A stretch of DNA of 64,000 nucleotides from Capnocytophaga sp. oral taxon 878 (GCF_002999135.1 NZ_CP027229.1:496001-560000), one strand, 5' to 3'; counted from the first letter of the stretch, positions 37,830-50,544 are shown. The notes: generated from the letters alone by a model not told the origin. Made by a program: numbers and translations.

Positions 37830-40418
37830 ATGAACTTTAATAACTTTACTATAAAAGCGCAAGAGGCGGTACAAACTGCCCAGCAAATAGCTCAACAGTA
37901 TGGGCATCAGGAGTTGCAAAACGAACACTTTTTCAAAGCTATAGAGCAGGTAGATGAAAACGTTTTGCCTTTCCTATTCAAGAAATTAAATGTAAACCGT
38001 GAACAGCTTTCTAAGCAATTGGAAACAGCTTTGCAAGGATTGGCAAAAGTGAGCGGTGGCGATATGGGGCTATCACGTGAGGCAAATACTATGCTGAATG
38101 AAGCTATAAATATTGCCAAGAAATGGAATGATGAATACGTATCATTGGAGCATCTTATATTGGCAATTTTTAAAGGTAACAGTAAAATAGCTCAAGCCCT
38201 TAAAGACCAAGGAGTGAGAGAAAAAGAATTGGAGAAAGCCATTCAAGAGTTGCGAAAAGGAGAGCGAGTAACCTCGGCATCGGCTGAACAGACTTACAAC
38301 TCGCTTAATAAATACGCTAAAAACCTAAACCAGCTAGCCGATAGTGGTAAGTTAGACCCTGTGATAGGGCGTGATGAGGAAATACGCCGTGTATTGCAAA
38401 TACTATCACGTAGAACCAAGAACAACCCTATGCTAGTAGGTGAACCAGGGGTAGGTAAAACTGCTATTGCTGAAGGTTTGGCGCACCGTATTGTAAAAGG
38501 AGATGTGCCTGAAAACTTAAAGGATAAAATAATTTACTCTCTTGATATGGGAGCACTTATTGCTGGAGCCAAATACAAGGGAGAGTTTGAAGAACGACTC
38601 AAATCGGTAGTGAAAGAGGTGACTACTTCGGACGGTAATATTATTCTGTTTATAGATGAAATTCACACCCTTGTAGGAGCTGGAGGGGGAGAAGGCGCTA
38701 TGGATGCTGCTAACATCTTAAAACCTGCTTTAGCTCGTGGAGAACTGCGTGCCATTGGTGCTACAACCCTTGATGAGTACCAAAAGTATTTTGAGAAAGA
38801 TAAGGCACTTGAACGCCGTTTTCAAAAAGTAATGGTAGAAGAGCCAGATACCGAGAGCGCTATATCAATACTACGTGGTATTAAAGAGAAATATGAAACC
38901 CACCACAAAGTGCGTATCAAAGACGAAGCTATTATAGCTGCTGTTGAGCTTTCGGAACGTTATATTACTAACCGTTTTTTACCCGATAAAGCTATTGATC
39001 TGATGGATGAAGCTGCTGCTAAACTCCGTATGGAAATCAATTCTAAACCAGAAGAGTTGGATGTTCTTGACCGCAAGATTATGCAACTTGAAATAGAAAT
39101 TGAGGCTATTAAGCGAGAAAAAGACGATGACAAGCTAAAAACACTCTATGCTGATTTGGCAAACCTCAAAGACGAACGCAATGCTATTAACGCTAAATGG
39201 CAAAGTGAAAAAAATGTAATAGATGAGGTACAAGCTACCAAAGAAGCTATTGAGAAATTTAGGTTGGAAGCTAGCAAATCTGAACGTGAAGGTGATTATG
39301 GCAAAGTAGCTGAATTGCGCTATGGCAAGATTAAAGAAGCTGAAGATAGGTTGGTAGAATTACAGAAACTTTTGGATGAAAAAGCACACGAAAACGCACT
39401 TGTAAAAGAAGAGGTTACTGCAGAAGATATAGCAGAAGTAGTAGCAAAATGGACAGGTATACCAGTGGCCAAAATGTTACAAGGCGAACGCGAAAAACTA
39501 CTGAACTTAGAGACAGAATTGCACCATCGTGTAGTAGGGCAAGAAGAGGCTATTGAGGCAGTATCGGATGCGATACGCCGTAGTAGAGCAGGTTTGCAAG
39601 ACCCTCGCCGTCCTATAGGTTCATTCCTTTTCTTAGGAACTACAGGGGTAGGTAAAACTGAGCTTGCTAAAGCCTTGGCTGAATATCTATTTGATGATGA
39701 AAATGCAATGACACGTATTGATATGAGTGAATATCAGGAAAAACACTCTGTAAGCCGATTGGTAGGTGCACCTCCAGGATATGTAGGTTATGATGAAGGC
39801 GGTCAACTTACTGAGGCAGTACGTCGCCGACCTTATTCGGTAGTTCTTTTAGACGAAATAGAAAAAGCACATCCTGATACTTTTAATATTTTGTTACAAG
39901 TATTGGATGAAGGCAGACTTACTGATAACAAAGGTCGTACAGCCGATTTTAAGAATACAATTATTATAATGACCTCCAATATGGGTAGCCATATTATTCA
40001 AGAAACTTTTGATAAGTATCCTAACGATACTGAGCGTGCTGTAGATAAATCACGTAATGAAGTACTGCAATTACTTAAACAAAGTGTACGTCCTGAGTTT
40101 TTGAACCGTATAGATGATATTATAATGTTCACTCCACTAAGTGAAAGTAATATCCGTAATATTGTTAGTTTACAGTTACAATCAATATTCCGTATGATAG
40201 CCAAAGAAGGTATTATACTTAATGCTACTGATGGTGCAGTTGATTACTTAGCTAAAAAAGGTTTTGATCCTCAGTTTGGAGCACGTCCAGTGAAACGTGT
40301 TATCCAAAAAGAAGTACTTAACCAGCTATCTAAAGAGATACTAAGTGGCAAGCTTCAACGTGATGCTGTCATATTGTTAGATGTTTGTGACGATAAATTG
40401 GTATTTAAGAATGAGTAG
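37830..40418 (+). CDS. clpB: ATP-dependent disaggregase ClpB
   Basis: 862 residues. Double Clp-N domain (1-~145), AAA1 with P-loop GEPGVGKT near 204 and Walker B ILFIDEIH, a coiled-coil middle domain (about 405-525), AAA2 with GTTGVGKT near 603 and [11 protein letters not shown], and a C-terminal D2-small domain. It rescues aggregated proteins together with DnaK, which is the next gene, 176 bp away. Both genes share the same unusual upstream element, which suggests joint heat-shock control. Confidence 0.98.
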   Translation: MNFNNFTIKAQEAVQTAQQIAQQYGHQELQNEHFFKAIEQVDENVLPFLFKKLNVNREQLSKQLETALQGLAKVSGGDMGLSREANTMLNEAINIAKKWNDEYVSLEHLILAIFKGNSKIAQALKDQGVREKELEKAIQELRKGERVTSASAEQTYNSLNKYAKNLNQLADSGKLDPVIGRDEEIRRVLQILSRRTKNNPMLVGEPGVGKTAIAEGLAHRIVKGDVPENLKDKIIYSLDMGALIAGAKYKGEFEERLKSVVKEVTTSDGNIILFIDEIHTLVGAGGGEGAMDAANILKPALARGELRAIGATTLDEYQKYFEKDKALERRFQKVMVEEPDTESAISILRGIKEKYETHHKVRIKDEAIIAAVELSERYITNRFLPDKAIDLMDEAAAKLRMEINSKPEELDVLDRKIMQLEIEIEAIKREKDDDKLKTLYADLANLKDERNAINAKWQSEKNVIDEVQATKEAIEKFRLEASKSEREGDYGKVAELRYGKIKEAEDRLVELQKLLDEKAHENALVKEEVTAEDIAEVVAKWTGIPVAKMLQGEREKLLNLETELHHRVVGQEEAIEAVSDAIRRSRAGLQDPRRPIGSFLFLGTTGVGKTELAKALAEYLFDDENAMTRIDMSEYQEKHSVSRLVGAPPGYVGYDEGGQLTEAVRRRPYSVVLLDEIEKAHPDTFNILLQVLDEGRLTDNKGRTADFKNTIIIMTSNMGSHIIQETFDKYPNDTERAVDKSRNEVLQLLKQSVRPEFLNRIDDIIMFTPLSESNIRNIVSLQLQSIFRMIAKEGIILNATDGAVDYLAKKGFDPQFGARPVKRVIQKEVLNQLSKEILSGKLQRDAVILLDVCDDKLVFKNE

Positions 40419-40483
40419 GAGAAAAGGGAGGAGGATTTAGATGTCAGGTTAGAGTCTAAAAACTTCTCTCAGACTCTTAAAAA

Positions 40484-40525
40484 TGACAATTTGTCAGTTT
40501 TTAATCCTTTGGCACAATCATTGAC
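40484..40525 (+). promoter_or_regulatory. Probable stress promoter of dnaK (shared with clpB)
   Basis: TGACAATTTGTCAGTTTT, 7 bp, then TTGGCACAATCATTGAC. GG (40511-40512) and GA (40523-40524) are ten bases apart. The inverted TGACA...TGTCA is perfect here. Confidence 0.55.
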
Positions 40526-40588
40526 TACTACTAATTACGTAAGTAAAATGCTTACAAAGTAAAATGTTGAACTTAAAAACGATAATAA

Positions 40589-42526
<1,938 letters not shown>

Positions 42527-42537
42527 AAACAATAATA

Positions 42538-42575
42538 ACAACCCCCATCTGATAGAAATTATTAGATGGGGGTTA
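42538..42575 (+). terminator. Hairpin after intact dnaK
   Basis: Stem AACCCCCATCT/AGATGGGGGTT with a 13-base loop and no T-tract on the plus strand. It is unlike the terminator after the dnaK fragment at 46.16 kb. Confidence 0.65.
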
Positions 42576-42605
42576 AAATGTAGAATGATATTATAAAAAT
42601 GTAAA

Positions 42606-43628
42606 ATGGATGAGGAATTATTAAAACAACTTCAGGATTGGACGAGTAGAGTTCCATTGATTATATTGGGTAGTGGGGCTTCAGTTCCTTTTAATTTACC
42701 TTCAATGTGGAGTCTTGGCAAACACTTAGAAAATACATTGACTTTTGAAGATGATGAAGATAAAAAACAATTTCAAGAATTTAAAAGAATTCTCAATGAA
42801 AAAGAAGGTGATTTAGAAAGAGCATTGTCAGATATACGTCTTAATGAAACAGTTCTAAACTCTATAGTTGGAAGAACGTGGGAACTAATTTCTAAAACGA
42901 ATTTAGAAGCTTATAACAAATTTTTCTTAGATGATAAAAAAGAAAAACCATTAGTAACATTAATTGAGTATTTACTTTCAACAACCAATAGAAAAGTTTC
43001 TATAGTTACTACCAATTATGATCGTATCGCAGAATATAGTGCAAGTATTGTTAAATCTTTTATTTGTACGGGATATGCTCACAACTACATTGGACATTTC
43101 TCAGACAGTATTCATACAAATACCTTGGTGAATTTAAAAGGATATAAAGGACAAGTTAATATATGGAAAGTTCATGGGTCATTAGATTGGTTTGAAACAC
43201 CCAATAAAGAAAATGTTTATTTACCTTTATGTGAAAATATTCCACAAGGTCATAAGCCATTGATTGTGACTCCAGGGCTTAGCAAGTATGCTGAAACACA
43301 TAAAGAACCATATAGAACTATTTTTACACAAGCAGATACAGAAATTCAAAATGCAAATGGATTTCTGTGTATTGGTTATGGATTCAATGATGAACATGTT
43401 CAACCAAAACTTATTCAACAGATTAAATCAAAACCAATAATTGTAATCACAAAAGAATTAACCTCCAAAACAAAAGAGGCAATAATTGATGGAGATTGCA
43501 AGAATTATATACTAATGGAAGAGAGTAGTGGCAATCATACAAAAGTATACTCTTCAAATCAAGGGGAACATACAATTGAAGGTGTTGGCTATTGGCAACT
43601 TTCAGAATATATCAAACTAATAAAATAG
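42606..43628 (+). CDS. SIR2-domain defence protein
   Basis: 340 residues of the SIR2-like (SIR2_2) type, not a housekeeping sirtuin. It has GSGASVPFNLPSMWSLG (from 22), TTNYDR with Asn137 and Asp139, KVHGSLDWF with the likely catalytic His190, and the closing GYGFNDEHVQPKL (257-269). In known antiphage systems such domains cleave NAD+ when phage is sensed. The next gene, 5 bp downstream, is a HerA-type ATPase, and SIR2-HerA is a described antiphage pair. The region looks more AT-rich than dnaK and lies between the two dnaK 3' ends. Role in this strain is inferred from the pair. Confidence 0.88.
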   Translation: MDEELLKQLQDWTSRVPLIILGSGASVPFNLPSMWSLGKHLENTLTFEDDEDKKQFQEFKRILNEKEGDLERALSDIRLNETVLNSIVGRTWELISKTNLEAYNKFFLDDKKEKPLVTLIEYLLSTTNRKVSIVTTNYDRIAEYSASIVKSFICTGYAHNYIGHFSDSIHTNTLVNLKGYKGQVNIWKVHGSLDWFETPNKENVYLPLCENIPQGHKPLIVTPGLSKYAETHKEPYRTIFTQADTEIQNANGFLCIGYGFNDEHVQPKLIQQIKSKPIIVITKELTSKTKEAIIDGDCKNYILMEESSGNHTKVYSSNQGEHTIEGVGYWQLSEYIKLIK

Positions 43629-43633
43629 GAAAA

Positions 43634-45379
43634 ATGACAATTTTTAATTTTGAAGATAATGCTTCAATTGGAACAGTTTTTAGTGTTGACACAGCGACGC
43701 TTATCGTAAAAGTCGAGGAACTTGAAAAGTTAAGAAAGCTGCAAGTAAATCATTTAGTTGCTATTCAAAGCTCTAAGGCTGGACAACATTTAATTGGAAT
43801 AATCAATCGTATAACTCGTAAAGCTTCTCATGAAGAACCATCTGAAGGAAATGATTTAGGGCTAAACAATTTCCTTTTTACTGAAAATATTTTGAAAGTA
43901 AATTTGATAGGAACATTGTTACATAAACACGGAGAAAAAGAAAATGTGTTTAAAAGAACACTTGACACCGTCCCTGAAATTGAAGCGAAATGTTTCCCGA
44001 TAGACGGGGAGAATATTACTAAGTTTATGGAAACTATTTCTACAAAAGAGAATTATGAAATTCCGCTTTCAATTGGAAAATATTCCATAGATGAAAATGC
44101 AGAAGCTTTTTTAGATGGTGATAAACTTTTCCAACGGCATGCAGTTATTGTTGGAAGTACAGGTTCGGGTAAATCGTGGTGTGTCGCCAAAATTATTGAG
44201 CAGATTGCTAAATTGCCAATGGCAAACTCTATTTTGTTTGACATACACGGAGAGTATAGTGGGGAGAATTTCAAGACAGACGGAATACAGCATTTCAGAA
44301 TTGCCAATCCTTCTGATTTAGGGAAAAAAGGTAATCTTACAAACGGCGTTTTGATGTTGCCTTATTGGTTATTGACTTACGAAGAGATGTTAGCAATGTT
44401 GCTTGACCGTAGTGATAGCAATGCCCCCAATCAAGCAATGCTATTTTCTAAAACCGTATTTACAGAAAAACAAAAATATCTTGATGAAGTGAAAGATACT
44501 ATTTTTAAAGATAGTATTACTATTGATAGCCCTATTCCTTATAAATTAGAAAAGGTGCTTCAAGAATTAAAACGCCTTGACTAAGAAATGGTTCCTGGAG
44601 CTGCAAAAGAAAAGCAAGGTCCATTCTTTGGAAAGTTGACAAGATTTATTCAACGACTTGAAGCAAAAAAAGACGATAAACGTATTGGGTTTCTTTTCCA
44701 AGTTTCAGATGATGAATTACAGATAAATTGGTTAAATGATTTTTGTAGTGCTTTAATGCATGGTTCAGAACTTAATGATAAAAAAGCAGGCGTTAAAATT
44801 ATTGATTTCTCGGAGGTTCCATCAGATGTTTTGCCATTAGTAATTGGATTTGTTGCAAGAATTATTTTCACCGTTCAACAATGGACAACAAAAGAAAATC
44901 AACATCCAATTTGTCTGCTTTGTGATGAAGCTCATTTATATATTCCTGAAAGAACCAGTCAAGATGCCGCTTCTGAATTAAGTTTGAAAAGTTTTGAAAG
45001 AATCGCAAAAGAAGGCAGGAAATACGGTGTTAGTCTAGTCGTAATTAGTCAAAGGCCAGCAGAGGTTAATAGAACTGTTCTGAGTCAATGCAACAACTTT
45101 ATTTCGTTACGGCTTTCTAATGCAGAAGACCAGACTGTAATCAAAAGACTTTTACCTGATAATCTAATAGGATTAACGGAGGTTCTTCCAATTTTAGATA
45201 TTGGTGAAGCATTGGTAGTTGGAGATGCTTCTTTGTTGCCAACAAGGATTTTAATCTCAGAACCAACAATAAAGCCTGATAGTGCGACAATAAAATTTTG
45301 GAAAGAATGGAGTAATGTAAATGCTAAGCAAGATATTACAAATGCAGTAATTGGACTTCGCAAACAATCGAAATCATAA
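43634..45379 (+). pseudogene. HerA-type ATPase of a SIR2-HerA system, interrupted by an in-frame stop
   Basis: The ATG at 43634 starts MTIFNFEDNASIGTVFS, with a HAS-barrel-like N-terminus. P-loop GSTGSGKS is at 174-181 and FDIHGEY near 203. At codon 317 the frame hits TAA (44582-44584: CTT GAC TAA GAA ATG). The same frame continues without shift to 45379, with GPFFGKLTRFIQRLE, Walker B ICLLCDEAHLYIP and VISQRPAEVNRTVLSQCNNFISLRLS. Total length is about 581 codons, a normal HerA. The two halves carry Walker A and Walker B separately, so truncated products would lack ATPase function unless they assemble, the stop is read through, or it is a sequencing error. The ATG at 44588 could restart the second half. 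Confidence 0.85.
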
Positions 45380-45574
45380 TACAATGGTAACCTCATAGAG
45401 TAAAGAAAACTTTTAACTAAACCTGATTCTATATTAGAGTGAATTTAGTAACATTTAGAATCTTCCTCTATGTAATCTAGTAACAGTGGATAACCATCTG
45501 AGCACATAACATTGGTCAAATCAAGAAACATTTGAGTCAAAATCTGTGTATTCTGTGTAATCTATGACAAGGTT
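45380..45574. other. Junction spacer between the HerA gene and the dnaK fragment
   Basis: About 195 bp with no gene and no terminator-like hairpin. It ends with the near-repeats ATCTGTGTATTCTGTGTAATCT just before dnaK homology begins. This is the right-hand junction of the inserted segment. Confidence 0.6.
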
Positions 45575-46132
45575 ATCGGTCGTTTCCACTTAGACAATAT
45601 TCCTCCTGCTCCACGTGGAGTACCACAAATTGAGGTTACTTTTGACATCGATGCTAACGGTATCATCAACGTGTCGGCGACTGACAAGGGTACTGGCAAA
45701 TCGCACAATATACGTATAGAAGCCTCATCAGGACTTTCTAAAGAAGACATCGAAAAGATGAAACGCGAAGCTGAAGCTAATGCCGAAGCCGATAAGAAAG
45801 CTAAAGAGAAAGCTGATAAGCTAAACGAAGCTGATGCAATGATTTTCCAAACTGAAAAGCAATTGAAAGAGTTTGGCGATAAGCTACCTGCTGACAAGAA
45901 AGGGGCTATAGAAGGCGCGTTAAGTGAGTTAAAAACAGCTTATGACAGCAAAGACCTTGGCAACATAGAAGCAGCGTTAAACAAAATCAACACTGTTTGG
46001 CAACAAGCTTCAGAAGACCTCTACAAAGCACAACAAGGCGGTGCTACCGGACAACCTAACGCTGGCGGACAACAACAGCAAGGTGGTAATGCCGACAACG
46101 TGCAAGACGTAGATTTTGAAGAAGTTAAATAG
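45575..46132 (+). pseudogene. Duplicated 3' fragment of dnaK
   Basis: 185 codons plus stop in the dnaK frame, beginning at the equivalent of codon 449 ([15 protein letters not shown]) and ending [11 protein letters not shown]. The first ~102 residues from GRFHL are identical to the intact DnaK. Amino-acid changes cluster in the last 80 residues, while the DNA differs at many third positions throughout. There is no proper start codon; the first in-frame GTG is at 45671. The fragment has a good terminator, so it is most likely the original chromosomal end of dnaK, cut off when the SIR2-HerA DNA came in. Confidence 0.9.
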
Positions 46133-46156
46133 TGACTTTAAAAGGTAATAAAATGA

Positions 46157-46188
46157 AAAACACCCTCAGGAATGAGGGTGTTTTTTTG
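46157..46188 (+). terminator. Terminator after the dnaK fragment
   Basis: Stem AACACCCTCA/TGAGGGTGTT, 4-base loop, seven Ts. It is probably the original dnaK terminator and also separates the convergent mgtE. Confidence 0.9.
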
Positions 46189-46208
46189 TGCTTTATTGAA
46201 AATTATTA

Positions 46209-47564
46209 TTAGAAGCCTAATACCATTTTTGCAATGAAAAAGTAAATAAGAATTCCTAATACATCATTACTGGTGGTGATGAAGGGTCCGGTTGCTACTG
46301 CGGGGTCGATACCACGTTTGTGCAGCAGTATGGGTATGAATGTGCCTATAACTGCTGCATTTACTATTACTGTAACCAAGGCTACGGCTACGGTGATACT
46401 CACTAAATACTCTGCCTGAAAAGCAAAATGACTTACTAATATCACTATCCCTGCAATAGTTCCCCCATTGATAAGTCCTAATAGGAACTCCTTAAATAAC
46501 CGCTTGATAAGCTCTCCGTCAATAGAGTTGTTGGCTAACCCCTGTACTACTATAGCTGATGATTGTACTCCTACATTCCCTGCTGTTGCTTGTATTAATG
46601 GGATGAAAATAAGTAGTATGGGGAAAGTGTTCATCGCATCTTGAAAACCATTGATGATACTTGCTGCCCCTAAGCCGCCAAACATTCCTATCAGTAGCCA
46701 AGGCAGGCGCGCCTTGGTGAGCTTCCATACACTGTCATCGGCTTCGACATCGTTGGTGATACCCGCTGCTAACTGGTAGTCTTTTTCAGCTTCTTCTTTA
46801 ATGACATCGACAACGTCATCGATAGTGATGCGCCCTACAAGACGTTTCATTTCATCTACTACAGGAATGGCCTCCAAGTCGTACTTACTCATTATATGGG
46901 CAACTTCTTCGGTAGTATCGGTAACGTATACGTAATCTACTTTAGGAATATAAATATCTTTTACTTCGGAGCGAGTAGAGGTGGTGAGTAGATCCTTTAA
47001 AGAAAGTCGTCCTTTTAGTACATCATTATCATCTACTACATAAATAGAATGTACGCGGGTAACGTAGGCGGCTTGCTCACGCATCTCCTTGACACACTTT
47101 AACACATTCCAATTTTCATTTACTTTTACCAACTCTTTTGCCATAAGCCCCCCAGCGGTATGCTCATCATAGCGCAATAAATCAACAATGTCTTTGGCGT
47201 GTTCGACATCTTCGATATATGAAATAACTTCTGTTTTTCGTTCTTCGGGGAGTTCGGAGATGATGTCTACCGCATCGTCGGTGTCGAGCTCTAATATCTC
47301 GTCGGCAATTTCTTTAGCTGATAGGTGTTCTAATATCTTATCTCGGTAATCATCATCCAGCTCGGTAAGTACATCTGAAGTTTTTTGAGCATCTATCAAT
47401 CGGATGATGTATACCCCTTCTTCAATGTCGAGTTCGTGAATGATTTCGGCTATATCGGCATAGTGCAAATCACCTAAGAGGGTAGTGAGTTCCTTATTTT
47501 GTTTTTCCTCTATCAGCTGTTGAATTTTCTCAACAAGTTCGGATGTTATCTTGAATGTTGCCAT
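46209..47564 (-). CDS. mgtE: Magnesium transporter MgtE
   Basis: 451 residues. N-terminal MgtE superhelical domain (1-~130, with [20 protein letters not shown]), two CBS domains (about 135-255), a connecting helix, and five C-terminal membrane helices (about 285-450) with [17 protein letters not shown] and [25 protein letters not shown] pore segments. A Mg2+ channel gated by cytosolic Mg2+. Its start overlaps the rsmA end by 19 bp in a different frame. It is the last gene of the tgt-lptG/F-rsmA-mgtE run. Confidence 0.95.
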   Translation of the reverse strand: MATFKITSELVEKIQQLIEEKQNKELTTLLGDLHYADIAEIIHELDIEEGVYIIRLIDAQKTSDVLTELDDDYRDKILEHLSAKEIADEILELDTDDAVDIISELPEERKTEVISYIEDVEHAKDIVDLLRYDEHTAGGLMAKELVKVNENWNVLKCVKEMREQAAYVTRVHSIYVVDDNDVLKGRLSLKDLLTTSTRSEVKDIYIPKVDYVYVTDTTEEVAHIMSKYDLEAIPVVDEMKRLVGRITIDDVVDVIKEEAEKDYQLAAGITNDVEADDSVWKLTKARLPWLLIGMFGGLGAASIINGFQDAMNTFPILLIFIPLIQATAGNVGVQSSAIVVQGLANNSIDGELIKRLFKEFLLGLINGGTIAGIVILVSHFAFQAEYLVSITVAVALVTVIVNAAVIGTFIPILLHKRGIDPAVATGPFITTSNDVLGILIYFFIAKMVLGF

Positions 47565-48319
47565 ATCATTTTAGTGATTGCTACAAACTCTTGCCAAGCT
47601 AATTGCTCGGGGCGTTTGTTGAAAATAGGACTTTCTTTAATTTTGTCTGTTAGTAGTGCTTTTAGGCTATTGCGTAGGGTTTTGCGTCGCTGGTTAAAGG
47701 CTGTTTTTACTACAGAGAAGAACAACTCTTCATTACAATCTAAATGGTAATTATCTTTACGTTTTAGGCGTATTACTCCGCTTTTTACTTTCGGGGGAGG
47801 GTTAAATACGTGTTCTGATACGGTAAACAGATATTCGGCATCATAGAATGCTTGTGCTAAAACAGATAATATGCCATAGGTTTTGCTTCCTGGTTGCTCA
47901 CAGATACGTTCGGCTACTTCTTTTTGGAACATTCCGCTAAACTCTGGTACCCATTCTCTGAGTTCTAAGAGTTTAAATACTATTTGGGTGGATATATTAT
48001 AGGGGAAATTGCCGATAATGGCGAAAGGTTCGCCCATAGAGTTTGCTATGTTATATTTGAGAAAGTCGTCGGCTATGATTTTGCCCTGTAATTGAGGGTA
48101 ATGAGCTTCTAAATATGCGACAGACTCACGGTCAATTTCTACCACATATACTTCGGTGTTTTTTTGCAGCAAGAATTGGGTAAGGACACCCATTCCAGGA
48201 CCTATTTCAACTACTTTACAGTAATTTTGAAGGGTTAGCGTGTCGGCTATTTTTTGGGCGATGTTTAAATCTTTTAAGAAGTGTTGCCCTAAGTGTTTTT
48301 TTGCTCTTACTAATTCCAT
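47546..48319 (-). CDS. rsmA: 16S rRNA dimethyladenosine transferase RsmA (KsgA)
   Basis: 257 residues from the ATG at 48319 ([19 protein letters not shown]); an extended frame to 48358 enters the upstream gene. SAM-binding [16 protein letters not shown], the catalytic-site [18 protein letters not shown], and [17 protein letters not shown] near the end. It dimethylates two adjacent adenines near the 3' end of 16S rRNA. It starts 5 bp after the lptG/F stop and overlaps mgtE by 19 bp, so the genes are coupled. Confidence 0.96.
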   Translation of the reverse strand: MELVRAKKHLGQHFLKDLNIAQKIADTLTLQNYCKVVEIGPGMGVLTQFLLQKNTEVYVVEIDRESVAYLEAHYPQLQGKIIADDFLKYNIANSMGEPFAIIGNFPYNISTQIVFKLLELREWVPEFSGMFQKEVAERICEQPGSKTYGILSVLAQAFYDAEYLFTVSEHVFNPPPKVKSGVIRLKRKDNYHLDCNEELFFSVVKTAFNQRRKTLRNSLKALLTDKIKESPIFNKRPEQLAWQEFVAITKMIWQHSR

Positions 48320-48323
48320 AACT

Positions 48324-49400
48324 TTAACTGCGTACTCGACGTAATAATAAAATGGCAAGGGTAAGGAATATAAGATTGGGTAATACTACTGCCATTAAAG
48401 GAGATAGCCCCCCTGAGGTTTGAGCCAGTGTGCCAAATACACGATCAAAGAACACAAAGCTAAAGCCTACTACTACTCCTACCATTAGGTTGATACCCAT
48501 ACCTCCGCGTTTTTTGACGGATGATACGGCAACCCCTATAAGTGTAAGGATGAAAGCTGTACTGATAGCTCCCCATCGCCTATATTTTACTAACAAATAG
48601 GCGTTTATATTAGGAGATCCTTTCATTTTTTCTCGCTCAATGAATTTATCCAGCTCGAAGATGTTTTTGTTTTCGGCTGTATATTCCATAGGCATAAGGT
48701 CGTCGATCTTAAACTTGAAAATAGTATCGAGCTGTTCTTTTTTTTCGATTATATCATCACCTTCGCCTATTTTGCGTTTGGTGTAATCGGTAAGGCGGTA
48801 TGTTTGGGTACTATCAATCCACAATATAGTGCTAGCATTAATCTTTTCGGTCATTTTGATACCTTCAAAATGTTCTACTGAAAAGTTATAGCCCATTTTC
48901 TTTTCATAATCAAAAGAGCTTACATACAGATAATCATTATCGGAGAACTGGTTATACAGGTTTGTAACACTGGTTACTGAGCCAGAACGAATGTACTTGT
49001 TCCAAAACTCGTTATATACACTACTAGCAGCTGGCACAATGAACATTCCCATAAAGAATACGATTATAGAAATGATACTTGCTCCTACTATATATGGGCG
49101 TAGAAAGCGCATATAGGATACCCCTGAGCTTTGTATGGCAATAATTTCGGTATTGTTTGCCAACTTGGAGGTGAACCATATAATAGACAAAAATAGCAGT
49201 ATTGGGAACAAAATGTTGGCAAAATACACTATAAAGCTGAGGTAATAGGTAAGAATCTCATCTAAAGGTGCGTTTCGGCGCTGCATTTTATCTATTTTTT
49301 CTGATACATCGATGATAATACCTATGGGTATGAACAAGACTATCATCATAAGGAAGGTAAGTAGGTAGCGTTTCAGTATATACCAGTCGATTATTTTCAT
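48324..49400 (-). CDS. LptF/LptG family lipopolysaccharide export permease
   Basis: 358 residues from the ATG at 49400 ([16 protein letters not shown]); the longer in-frame form overlaps tgt. Six predicted membrane helices, three before and three after a large periplasmic beta domain (about 130-265), as in YjgP/YjgQ proteins. It moves LPS from the inner membrane towards LptA with LptB as ATPase. The sequence does not by itself distinguish LptF from LptG; LptG is slightly favoured by the start [10 protein letters not shown]. It lies 13 bp downstream of tgt. Confidence 0.92.
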   Translation of the reverse strand: MKIIDWYILKRYLLTFLMMIVLFIPIGIIIDVSEKIDKMQRRNAPLDEILTYYLSFIVYFANILFPILLFLSIIWFTSKLANNTEIIAIQSSGVSYMRFLRPYIVGASIISIIVFFMGMFIVPAASSVYNEFWNKYIRSGSVTSVTNLYNQFSDNDYLYVSSFDYEKKMGYNFSVEHFEGIKMTEKINASTILWIDSTQTYRLTDYTKRKIGEGDDIIEKKEQLDTIFKFKIDDLMPMEYTAENKNIFELDKFIEREKMKGSPNINAYLLVKYRRWGAISTAFILTLIGVAVSSVKKRGGMGINLMVGVVVGFSFVFFDRVFGTLAQTSGGLSPLMAVVLPNLIFLTLAILLLRRVRS

Positions 49401-49413
49401 ATTTTCTTTTTTA

Positions 49414-50544
49414 TTATAGGCGATTAGCCATATCAACAACCATTTTAGCTTTCCATTGAGCAAAGGTGCCAGCTACGATTTGGCGGCGAGCCTCACGTAC
49501 TAACCACAAGTAGAAGCCTAAGTTATGGATAGAGGCTATTTGCTTACCTAAAAACTCATTGGCAGCAAAAAGGTGGCGCAAATAGGCTTTAGTGTAATAA
49601 GTATCAACGTAAGTATGCCCATCGGGGTCGATAGGAGAAAAGTCATCTTCCCACTTTTTGTTTTTGATGTTGATAATTCCTTGGGCAGTGAATAGCATTC
49701 CGTTACGTGCATTACGAGTAGGCATCACACAGTCCATCATATCGACACCTAAAGCGATGTTTTCCAATATATTAATAGGAGTACCTACTCCCATTAGGTA
49801 GCGAGGTTTGTCCTTAGGTAATATATCGCACACGAGTTCGGTCATTTCGTACATTTGTTCTACCGGTTCGCCGACTGATAGCCCTCCGATAGCATTTCCA
49901 TCAGCCTCTTTGCTAGCAATATATTCGGCTGATTGCTTGCGTAAATCTTTATATACAGAACCCTGAACTATAGGGAATAGGCTTTGCTGATAGCCGTATT
50001 TGGGTGGTACTTTTTCGAGGTGGGCGATACACCTATCGAGCCAGCGGTGGGTGAGGTGCATAGAGCGTTTGGCATAGCTGTATTCGCAAGGGTAGGGGGT
50101 ACACTCATCGAAAGCCATCATAATATCGGCCCCTATGCTGCGTTCTATTTCCATTACATATTCGGGAGAAAAGAAGTGGTAAGAGCCATCGATATGGCTT
50201 TTGAATTTGACTCCTTCCTCTTTAATTTTTCTGTTGGCTGCCAAGGAGTAGACTTGATAGCCACCGCTATCGGTAAGGATATTTCTGTCCCAGTTAATAA
50301 ACTTGTGTAGTCCGCCTGCTTTTTCCAAGATAGGCATTTGAGGTCGTAGGTATAGGTGATAGGTATTTCCTAAGATAATATCGGCGTTAATATCGTCTTT
50401 TAGTTCGCGTTGGTGTACGCTTTTCACGCTGCCTACGGTACCGACAGGCATAAAGATAGGCGTTTCAATCACTCCGTGATCGGTAGTGATTTTGCCTGCG
50501 CGAGCTTTGCTATGCTCGTCTGTTTTTAATATTTCAAAATTCAT
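49414..50544 (-). CDS. tgt: tRNA-guanine transglycosylase
   Basis: 376 residues from the ATG at 50544 (MNFEILKTDEHSKARAG). It has TDSGGYQVYSL with the active-site Asp, GGLSVGEPVEQM and DCVMPTRNARNG. It exchanges guanine 34 for preQ1 in queuosine tRNAs. The C-terminal zinc site is altered: the usual CxCxxC is replaced by GHTYVD in DPDGHTYVDTYYTKAYLRHL, while the distal His (SIHNLGFY) remains. First gene of the operon, with its own promoter. Confidence 0.96.
   Translation of the reverse strand: MNFEILKTDEHSKARAGKITTDHGVIETPIFMPVGTVGSVKSVHQRELKDDINADIILGNTYHLYLRPQMPILEKAGGLHKFINWDRNILTDSGGYQVYSLAANRKIKEEGVKFKSHIDGSYHFFSPEYVMEIERSIGADIMMAFDECTPYPCEYSYAKRSMHLTHRWLDRCIAHLEKVPPKYGYQQSLFPIVQGSVYKDLRKQSAEYIASKEADGNAIGGLSVGEPVEQMYEMTELVCDILPKDKPRYLMGVGTPINILENIALGVDMMDCVMPTRNARNGMLFTAQGIINIKNKKWEDDFSPIDPDGHTYVDTYYTKAYLRHLFAANEFLGKQIASIHNLGFYLWLVREARRQIVAGTFAQWKAKMVVDMANRL

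Noticed and set aside
42606..43628. SIR2 gene as a housekeeping deacylase
   Set aside because: Motifs are of the SIR2_2 defence type (GYGFNDEHV end, no zinc module) and a HerA gene follows; the housekeeping sirtuin is at 7916.
44582..44584. Recoded stop (selenocysteine or pyrrolysine) in HerA
   Set aside because: The codon is TAA, which is used by neither system, and no recoding hairpin was seen.
44588..45379. Second half of HerA as a separate gene
   Set aside because: It is in the same frame as the first half, begins in the middle of a conserved block and lacks the P-loop; treated as the continuation of one interrupted gene.
45671..46132. A 153-residue ORF from GTG as an independent gene
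   Set aside because: It is the frame of the dnaK fragment, whose homology begins about 96 bp earlier; no promoter or family start supports a separate gene.
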